Assembly (NCBI GenBank): GCA_937967805.1
Contig: CALBTC010000354.1
Coordinates: forward strand, 1 to 26,468
Direction: 5' to 3'
From: an uncultured Anaerolineaceae bacterium
GTDB taxonomy: Bacteria > Chloroflexota > Anaerolineae > Promineifilales > Promineifilaceae
DNA length: 26,468 bases
Positions 21,901-26,468 of the stretch are shown piece after piece. Made by a program: the position numbers and the translations under genes. Under the pieces are notes generated by a model. It did no database searches, was not told the origin of the DNA, and saw only the letters and a list, made by a program, of their open reading frames with translations. Position 1 is the first letter of the stretch; every line of letters begins with the position of its first letter.

Positions 21901-21906
21901 ATTATA
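21901..21906 (-). promoter_or_regulatory. -10 box abutting the amidohydrolase start codon (leaderless candidate)
   Basis: TATAAT is read on the minus strand directly before C-ATG-GCT-ATG. The usual 6-8 base distance puts the transcription start at the second ATG (21893). No Shine-Dalgarno sequence exists upstream of either ATG, which fits leaderless translation. No convincing -35 box was found. Confidence 0.45.
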
Positions 21907-21922
21907 ATTCAGGATGAGTTCC

Positions 21923-21951
21923 TTGACCCCTTTGCCACAATCCGCTTGAAT
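21923..21951 (+). promoter_or_regulatory. Promoter candidate of the Mrp-type ATPase gene
   Basis: TTGACC (21923-21928, five of six) is spaced by 17 bases from TTGAAT (21946-21951, four of six). The start would be near 21958, about 30 bases before the GTG start codon. It lies in an 89-base divergent region with the amidohydrolase gene. Confidence 0.5.
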
Positions 21952-21988
21952 ACGGGCAGTTGACAGGAGCAGCATCTAAAGAGACAGC

Positions 21989-22819
21989 GTGGTGAACACA
22001 AAAATCATTTTGCCCGAAGTAAAAAACGTTATCGCCGTAGCCAGCGGCAAAGGTGGGGTGGGTAAAACCACCGTCACCGTCAACCTCGCTTTGGCATTGC
22101 AGCGGCAGGGCGCCAAAGTGGGCATCTTTGACGCTGATGTGTATGGTCCCAACGTGCCCATCATGCTGGGGATTCATAGGCATAAAGCAGCCAAGGGCAT
22201 GGCCGCTATTGCTCGCCGCAAGGAAGCGCCAGCCTACATTAAACCACTTTCTCGCTTTGGCCTGAATATTATGTCAATTGGCTTGCTCGTGGCGGAAAAC
22301 GAAGTGATTGATCCGGCGCGAAGTCCGGATGCGGTGGGGCAGTTGGTGGTGCAAACGTTGAAAGATGTCATTTGGGGACCGCTGGATTATTTGTTGATCG
22401 ATTTGCCGCCTTCGGCCGGGCAGCCGCAGGCGTCGCTGCTGCAACGGGTGCCATTACGCGGCGTGATCATTGTCACTACGCCGCAGGATTTAAGCCTGCT
22501 GGACGCCTCCCGATCGCTGCTCATGTTTCAGGAAGCCGATGTGCCTATCCTGGGGATTGTGGAGAACATGAGCTATTTCATTTGCCCCAACTGCCAGGAA
22601 AAGCACGAGATTTTTCAACGCTCGGCCAAATGGCGACCTGCTGCGCTGGCCGATGTCCCAATTTTGGGCCAGATACCGCTGACAACGGCCGTTTCCCAAA
22701 GTATCAACCAGGCCAATCCGCTCATGCACGATCATCCAGATACGCCTCAGGCTGAAGCTTTCATGGCGGTTACGGCCGTTTTGCAGCAGCAGCTTCGGGG
22801 GGAAAACGGCCGTGCCTGA
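21989..22819 (+). CDS. Mrp/NBP35-type P-loop ATPase (Fe-S cluster carrier or MinD-like)
   Basis: This 276-residue ATPase has the deviant Walker A GKGGVGKTT (20-28), DADVYGPNVPIMLG, Walker-B-like LLIDLPPSAG, and ENMSYFICPNC, whose Cys199-x-x-Cys202 pair is the bridging Fe-S site of Mrp/ApbC/NBP35 proteins. It probably binds and hands over iron-sulfur clusters as a dimer. It lacks the N-terminal MIP18/DUF59 domain found in longer Mrp proteins. It starts at GTG (21989, or the adjacent GTG at 21992) with only a weak AAAGAG ribosome site. An ACGGCCGT copy spans the last codons. It converges on the esterase gene with three bases between the stops. Confidence 0.9.
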   Translation: MVNTKIILPEVKNVIAVASGKGGVGKTTVTVNLALALQRQGAKVGIFDADVYGPNVPIMLGIHRHKAAKGMAAIARRKEAPAYIKPLSRFGLNIMSIGLLVAENEVIDPARSPDAVGQLVVQTLKDVIWGPLDYLLIDLPPSAGQPQASLLQRVPLRGVIIVTTPQDLSLLDASRSLLMFQEADVPILGIVENMSYFICPNCQEKHEIFQRSAKWRPAALADVPILGQIPLTTAVSQSINQANPLMHDHPDTPQAEAFMAVTAVLQQQLRGENGRA

Positions 22820-22822
22820 CGG

Positions 22823-23500
22823 CTACTCAACTTCCTCAGCTCGTTCCGCCCACCAGCGTTTGAGCTTGCTCATGCCGGCTCCGTTGAGCTTGTGCCCCGT
22901 CTCATATTCGCGATATTCCAGGTAAGCGCCTGCCGCCCGAACCGCCTTGCCGCATTCCCTGGCAATATCTAGGGGAACGCGGTCATCCTCCGTGCCAACC
23001 GCCATGAACACAGGCAGATCGCTCAGGCGAGCGGTCTCAATGGCGTCCTCAACCTGGCGCGGCATAAAGCCCACCAGGCTGGCAATGCCCTGCACTTTCT
23101 CCGGCGTGCGGATGGCCAGGGCAAAAGCGGCGGCGGCTCCCTGGCTGAATCCCATCAGGTAAATATGGTTGGGATCGGCAATATAAAGCTCCGGCAGCGT
23201 GTCGATGAACTGTTCCAAAACGTCAACGGCCGTAGCAAAAGCATCCAGCGTGGGCCACTCATTTTGCTGCCGGGGATGCCAACTGTAACGGCCGTCTCCC
23301 TCGTCTACAATCGCTCTGGGGGCCACCACCAGCCAATCCTGCGGCAGCGTCTGGCTGAAGATCCACATCACGTCTTCTGAGCCCAGGTGCCCGTGAATCA
23401 TCACCACGGTGGGATGAGGGCCGGGAGCATCTGGTTTTAGGACGCGGTGGGGTAAAACGGCCGTTTCGTCTGCAACAAGAATCGGTTTTTCATCGGGCAT
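22823..23500 (-). CDS. Alpha/beta-hydrolase, phospholipase/carboxylesterase type
   Basis: This 225-residue cytosolic serine hydrolase has HGHLGS near the oxyanion hole, nucleophile motif GFSQG (Ser119), acid in GTEDDRVP (Asp173 or its neighbour), and His203 in ETGHKL. The length and order match the phospholipase/carboxylesterase (LysoPLA, YpfH-like) family, which cleaves short-chain or lysophospholipid esters. AGGAA lies upstream of the ATG. Its leader from the promoter at 23608-23636 contains a strong terminator hairpin (23544-23588) before the gene, so transcription is likely controlled by readthrough or antitermination. Confidence 0.9.
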   Translation of the reverse strand: MPDEKPILVADETAVLPHRVLKPDAPGPHPTVVMIHGHLGSEDVMWIFSQTLPQDWLVVAPRAIVDEGDGRYSWHPRQQNEWPTLDAFATAVDVLEQFIDTLPELYIADPNHIYLMGFSQGAAAAFALAIRTPEKVQGIASLVGFMPRQVEDAIETARLSDLPVFMAVGTEDDRVPLDIARECGKAVRAAGAYLEYREYETGHKLNGAGMSKLKRWWAERAEEVE

Positions 23501-23543
23501 GTTCAGTTCCTAATGATGGTTTTGGCCCCCACGATGAATAGGC

Positions 23544-23588
23544 AAAAAAAGGAGGTGGCGAACTAACGGGCGTTAGTCCGACCACCTC
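23544..23588 (-). terminator. Intrinsic terminator in the esterase leader (attenuator or sRNA end)
   Basis: GAGGTGG (23552-23558) pairs with CCACCTC (23582-23588), and ACTAACG (23562-23568) pairs with CGTTAGT (23571-23577), giving one long two-part stem. On the minus strand it is followed by CC and seven Ts (23544-23550), a classical terminator. It begins only about 13 bases after the predicted start site near 23601 and stops before the esterase ATG at 23500. No minus-strand gene lies upstream to need terminating. A G-run past it (GTGGGGGCC, 23525-23533) can pair with the C-run before it (GGCTCCCCCC), which offers an alternative fold. The inner dyad could instead be a repressor operator. Confidence 0.8.
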
Positions 23589-23607
23589 TGGGGGGGGAGC
23601 CGTTAAC

Positions 23608-23636
23608 AGTATAACACCATCGCTTTGTCTCGTCAA
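23608..23636 (-). promoter_or_regulatory. Promoter of the esterase leader
   Basis: On the minus strand TTGACG (23631-23636, five of six) and TATACT (23608-23613, five of six) are exactly 17 bases apart. The start site would be near 23601, directly before a C-run and the hairpin at 23552-23588. Confidence 0.75.
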
Positions 23637-23685
23637 TCACTTTGTCAATATGAAAAAAGTCCCGCATTTTTTGCACCCAAACTAA

Positions 23686-23955
23686 TCAATTTTCGACGTA
23701 GATGTCTGGATCATCTTGGAAGGCCATTTTGGAATTCCTTTTGCGCGACAGATGCGCGAGCCAGCGCGATTTCTACAGCGCAGCTACCTTCAGAGAGTCT
23801 AGCAAGAGTGGGTTGGGGATGTCAATTTGCTTTAGAGCATTGTGCTTGTGGCACATGAGGCAACGGCCGTCCTCATTAATGCTGATGAGTACCGCTACGT
23901 GGTGAAAGCGGGATTGCGAGTATAATGCAAGGCAACGCAATGAGGAACAAGGCAT
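23686..23955 (-). pseudogene. Possible decayed small gene with an in-frame TAG
   Basis: On the minus strand one frame runs from ATG 23955 through 60 codons, meets TAG at 23773-23775, then continues open for 28 codons to TGA at 23686-23688. The two parts look protein-like: a strand-like segment HHVAVLISINEDG and a CLMCHKHN pair, then a basic stretch and the acidic end FQDDPDIYVEN. This could be a small gene broken by one nonsense change or a chance frame. It overlaps the promoter and first codon of the oxidoreductase gene, which argues against a working gene. I recognise no family. The remainder of this 453-base gap (23501-23953) holds the esterase leader and three phased GCGCGA words at 23743, 23754 and 23764. 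Confidence 0.25.
23921..23926 (+). promoter_or_regulatory. -10 box upstream of the molybdopterin oxidoreductase gene
   Basis: A perfect TATAAT lies 28 bases before the ATG at 23954, and GAGGAA (ribosome site) follows it. No recognisable -35 element is present at 16-18 bases, so activation by a regulator may be needed. Confidence 0.45.
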
Positions 23956-24985
23956 GAAGTTTCCCTGGGCAAATGTGCTTTTACTGGTGCTGCTGGTGAT
24001 TCAGGCGATCACCGGCTACTTTGGCATGGTCAACGGCCGTCTCTCCCGCGCCTGGATTTTGTGGGCCCACGGCATTGGCGCCTATGCCTTGCTGGTGCTG
24101 CTTTACTGGAAAGGTGGCATCATCCTGGATGCCCTGCGCCGCAAAAATGTGTGGACGCGCCGCCGCATCGCCTTTGCCGCCATGTTTATCTTGCTGCTCG
24201 TTGTCCTGGTCACCGGCCTGCTGTGGACGTTTAGCGGGCCGATTTACCTGGGCGGCTTTAGTTTGGTGAGCATCCACATTTACCTGGCGGTGCCGCTGCT
24301 GCTGCTGATGGCCTGGCACGCCTGGCACATGCGCTTCATCTGGCGCGTGCCGCAGACGTTGAGCCGGCGGCTGTTTTTGGGCACGGCCGTTTCCACCGTC
24401 TTGGGCTTCATCGGCTGGCGCGTGGCCGAGTGGAGCAAGGGTGAACTGGACCTGCCTGGGGCCGCCCGCCGCTTTACCGGATCGTATGAGATGGGCAGCT
24501 TCAGCGGGCGCTTCCCGGTGGTGAGCTGGATTGCCGACAATCCGCCGCCGGTAGACACAGCCAACTGGCAGTTGGTGCTGGATGGGGCGGTGCAGCGGCC
24601 GTCTACCTTCAGCTACGACCAACTGCGCCAGATGATTGACCGGGAGGATACGGCCGTTGTCGATTGCACCGGCGGCTGGTATTCGGAACAGGTGTGGCGC
24701 GGCGTTTCTCTGGCGCGGTTGCTAGACATGGCCGGAGTGGCAGAAGAAGCCGCCAGTATCTCAGTAATTGCTGTGTCGGGCTACAAACGCCGCTTTTCCA
24801 TTGAACAGGCCAGGCGCTACTTTCTGGCGCTGGACGTGGCCGGCGCGCCGCTGTCGCACGGCCACGGCTTCCCGCTGCGCCTGGTGGCCGCCGATCAGCG
24901 GGGTGTGGAATGGGTGAAGTGGATTGGCCACATTCGCGTCAACCGTACCAGCAAACTGTGGCAGATGCCCCTTCCCTTACAATAG
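23954..24985 (+). CDS. Membrane-anchored molybdopterin oxidoreductase (sulfite oxidase family) with cytochrome-b-like domain
   Basis: This 343-residue fusion has two parts. Residues 1 to about 160 carry four to five membrane segments with histidines at 39, 108, 122 and 125, suitable as heme b ligands. From about 185 to 343 lies a sulfite-oxidase-type Moco domain with the Mo-binding cysteine in VVDCTGGW (Cys238), the SHGHGFPLRLV stretch and RGVEWVKWI. It probably oxidises or reduces a small substrate outside the membrane while the membrane part passes electrons to or from quinone, similar in plan to a fused YedY-YedZ (MsrPQ). The substrate is not known. The Moco part is short, lacking the dimerisation domain of true sulfite oxidases. 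GAGGAA lies in front of the ATG. The gene converges on the acetyltransferase gene with one base between stops. Confidence 0.88.
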   Translation: MKFPWANVLLLVLLVIQAITGYFGMVNGRLSRAWILWAHGIGAYALLVLLYWKGGIILDALRRKNVWTRRRIAFAAMFILLLVVLVTGLLWTFSGPIYLGGFSLVSIHIYLAVPLLLLMAWHAWHMRFIWRVPQTLSRRLFLGTAVSTVLGFIGWRVAEWSKGELDLPGAARRFTGSYEMGSFSGRFPVVSWIADNPPPVDTANWQLVLDGAVQRPSTFSYDQLRQMIDREDTAVVDCTGGWYSEQVWRGVSLARLLDMAGVAEEAASISVIAVSGYKRRFSIEQARRYFLALDVAGAPLSHGHGFPLRLVAADQRGVEWVKWIGHIRVNRTSKLWQMPLPLQ

Positions 24986-24986
24986 T

Positions 24987-25592
24987 TTAACTTGTTACCG
25001 GAACCGGGGATTGATGGGGTGGGGAAGAGAATGGCGGAGAGCCATTGACCTGGCTGGTGTTTAGATCATGGATGACGCGTGCCGGAATGCCGCCGACGAC
25101 GGTGAACGGCCGTACATCTTTCGTAACAACGGCCCCGGCGGCAACCACAGCTCCTTCGCCCACCGTAATCCCCGGCAGCAAAATGGCGCCGGAGCCAATC
25201 CACACATTATTTTCCACCACGATGGGGGCCGGATAGCTGGGACGCTTGCCGTCCATCACGGGCAGCAGCCGGTGGCTGATCGTCTCAAACGAAACGCGGG
25301 CGCTGATCTGGCAGTGATCGCCTATGGTGATGCCGCCGCCGCAGGCAAAGCGGCAGTCGGTGTTGATAAACACCCCCTTGCCGATGGCAAGCCGGCCTGG
25401 TGTAACCTGAATGCGGGGCATGATGTTTGCTGCATGTCCTACACCTACCCCTGCCCAGCGTAGCAGCCAGGGACGAAAGTACAGGTTGAGGACCGGCAAA
25501 CCGGGCCCCAGGCTGGCGAAGTAAACCAGGATCGTGCGTTTTTGCCAGCCCGTGAACATAGTACGTAGAAATCTGCGTAGTTTTTGAATCAA
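24987..25592 (-). CDS. Hexapeptide-repeat acyltransferase (LbH family)
   Basis: This protein of about 201 residues has left-handed beta-helix repeats in its centre and C-terminal half (IGKGVFINTDC, ITIGDHCQI, VVENNVWIGSGAILLPGITVGEGAVVAAGAVVTKDV). A maltose-O-acetyltransferase-like end follows (VVGGIPARVI). Such enzymes use acetyl-CoA or acyl-CoA to modify sugars or surface glycans. The N-terminal 45 residues carry a hydrophobic amphipathic stretch that may touch the membrane. A low-complexity tail (SPPFSSPPHQSPVPV) follows the fold and is unusual. The start is TTG at 25592 with a weak GGGAAA upstream; an ATG at 25559 is possible. No glycan gene cluster is adjacent. Confidence 0.85.
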   Translation of the reverse strand: MIQKLRRFLRTMFTGWQKRTILVYFASLGPGLPVLNLYFRPWLLRWAGVGVGHAANIMPRIQVTPGRLAIGKGVFINTDCRFACGGGITIGDHCQISARVSFETISHRLLPVMDGKRPSYPAPIVVENNVWIGSGAILLPGITVGEGAVVAAGAVVTKDVRPFTVVGGIPARVIHDLNTSQVNGSPPFSSPPHQSPVPVTS

Positions 25593-25766
25593 AATATTGT
25601 TTCCCAGTTGTTGCTTTTGGCTCAGCCCGGTTATTAGAGGTGGCTACCCAGTTGCTTGAGGATATTCCCACGGGGCTATTTCAACAATGTAAATAACTTT
25701 AGTGCACACATCTTACAAACTGGGTATAGAAAAGCAACCCTGTTGTGAGATTTTGCCACCAAAGTC

Positions 25767-26429
25767 TCATTTTCGGTGGGCCAACAGTTCAGCCAGGCCG
25801 TCCTCCGCTTCTGCACGGGGCAAATTCCCGGCCTCCAAATAGGCATCACTTTCTTCGAGGATAAGCTGGTAGAAGGTGATGCCTATTTGTAAAATCTCTT
25901 CATCTTCTGGCTCCTGCTCGATCATCTCAAACAGTAAGTTTTCTGCCTCATCGAGCCGGCCCAGCTTATGGGTATAGCGCAGCAGCAGCTTGTTGAGATG
26001 GGTTGGCAGATGCCAGTCGGCAAGCATCTCCATCAGCTCATCGACTTCTGGTGCGTACTCAGGCAGCGGGGAATTATCGTGGTTTAACAGTGCGGTCAGC
26101 AGCAGTTCCAGTGCCGTTAGAAAGGATCGAAAACTCTCAACTTCTTCACCCTGTTCTGTCTGGATTTCCCCAGCTTCTTTGAGCAAGGCGGCGGCGGCAA
26201 TCAGCTTTGCCTGGCTCAGGTCGGCTTCTTCACCAAAGGTAAGCTGGCTTAAAGGCTCGCGACCAAACAGGCCGGTGATGAGCGTGCCGTTCAGACCAAA
26301 CAGCTTATCCAGCGATTCATCAATGAGGGACATGGCCGCCTGGTAACGTTTTTCCCGCGCCAGCCCGGTTACTTGCTGCAACACTTCCACCATAAACTCA
26401 ATCTGGCGCATAATCTGGACTTTATCCAT
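25767..26429 (-). CDS. DUF6483-type, TPR-like helical protein
   Basis: This 220-residue, all-helical, acidic cytosolic protein has no signal peptide. The N-terminal pattern MRQIEFMVEVLQQV...KRYQAAMSLIDESLDKLFGL, followed by Leu-rich helices with Glu clusters and TPR-like pairs (GRLDEAENLLFEMIEQEPEDEEIL), matches my recollection of the DUF6483 family of Firmicutes and Chloroflexota, whose function is unknown. It probably acts as a protein-binding scaffold. The ATG at 26429 has no clear ribosome site and directly abuts a TAA in the same frame at 26430-26432, possibly the end of an upstream gene; an ATG at 26411 is the alternative. The 174-base gap on its left (25593-25766) holds a TACCCAGT/ACTGGGTA inverted pair (25645-25652, 25719-25726) and no gene. 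Confidence 0.75.
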   Translation of the reverse strand: MDKVQIMRQIEFMVEVLQQVTGLAREKRYQAAMSLIDESLDKLFGLNGTLITGLFGREPLSQLTFGEEADLSQAKLIAAAALLKEAGEIQTEQGEEVESFRSFLTALELLLTALLNHDNSPLPEYAPEVDELMEMLADWHLPTHLNKLLLRYTHKLGRLDEAENLLFEMIEQEPEDEEILQIGITFYQLILEESDAYLEAGNLPRAEAEDGLAELLAHRK

Positions 26430-26468
26430 TTAGTTGACAAAAAAAGCGGGCAAGATAGGCTGGTTCCA
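26430..26468 (-). CDS. Possible C-terminal end of an upstream minus-strand gene
   Basis: Twelve open codons (ending ...ILPAFFVN) run from the window edge to TAA at 26430-26432, immediately before the next gene's ATG. Directly abutting genes and the lack of a ribosome site suggest translational coupling to an upstream gene that lies outside the window. Twelve codons are too few to be sure. Confidence 0.3.
   Translation of the reverse strand, partial: WNQPILPAFFVN

Larger units (their letters stand above)
873..25113. repeat. Highly iterated octamer palindrome ACGGCCGT (39 copies by eye)
   Basis: The exact palindrome ACGGCCGT occurs at, among others, 2801, 3557, 3648, 3828, 4046, 5136, 10521, 11694, 14659, 15083, 15148, 15237, 17626, 20499, 20852, 21254, 21495, 21847, 22685, 22772, 22806, 23226, 23288, 23457, 24033, 24383 and 25106. 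Most copies are in genes, in several frames (read as Asn-Gly-Arg or Thr-Ala-Val), and a few are between genes. It often sits in AACGGCCGTT. At about 56% GC fewer than one copy would be expected by chance. Copies crowd between 20499 and 24657 (15 copies) and are absent from 6017 to 10520. Confidence 0.9.

Noticed and set aside
23625..23858. Plus-strand 77-codon frame upstream of the oxidoreductase
   Set aside because: No ribosome site, no motif, and its composition gives no sign of coding.
1..26468. A defence island, prophage or secondary-metabolite cluster
   Set aside because: No nuclease, restriction, phage, transposase, NRPS or PKS signatures were seen; the single P450 has no biosynthetic partners nearby.

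Overview
The window reads as chromosomal DNA of a Chloroflexota bacterium, probably of the Anaerolineae/Caldilineae/Ardenticatenia kind. This is inferred from three things: lipoproteins with long Thr/Pro/Glu linkers, immune-inhibitor-A-like metallopeptidases, and fusions such as an APC permease with two UspA domains. The DNA is moderately GC-rich by eye. No rRNA, tRNA, CRISPR array, transposase, integrase or phage gene was recognised. The most unusual global feature is the octamer palindrome ACGGCCGT, which I count 39 times by eye where chance predicts fewer than one.

Left part (1-8832, almost all minus strand): a truncated secreted lipoprotein, a 55-bp near-perfect palindrome, and a large secreted zinc metallopeptidase lipoprotein. 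Next come a cytochrome P450 with a textbook sigma70 promoter and a CRP-type operator over its start site, and an operon of an unusual large APC-type transporter followed by an ALDH7-type (aminoadipate-semialdehyde) dehydrogenase. The permease-dehydrogenase pair suggests uptake and oxidation of lysine, pipecolate or a related compound.

Middle (8954-17184): an APC permease-UspA fusion diverges from the transporter operon. It converges on a coupled pair made of a sensor histidine kinase and a membrane-anchored Thr/Pro-rich stalk protein. Diverging from the kinase is a plus-strand pair, a tandem NUDIX hydrolase and a two-TM potassium channel with an RCK domain. A small acidic orphan protein with its own promoter and a strong terminator follows.

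Right part (17219-26468): a MITE-like nested inverted repeat precedes an acyl-CoA degradation operon (PaaG-like crotonase, 3-hydroxyacyl-CoA dehydrogenase) coupled to an MscS channel. Then come an isoprenylcysteine-methyltransferase-like membrane protein with a rhodanese lipoprotein, an N-formylglutamate-amidohydrolase-like enzyme, and a Mrp-type P-loop ATPase. They are followed by a serine esterase with a terminator in its leader, a membrane-anchored molybdopterin oxidoreductase, a hexapeptide acetyltransferase, and a TPR-like DUF6483-type protein.

The candidates most worth testing are the ACGGCCGT palindrome family, the transcription attenuator in the esterase leader, the P450 CRP-type site, and the kinase-stalk pair. 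Function names rest on recognisable motifs in the translated sequence. Promoters, operators and repeats were read by eye and none has been searched against a database.
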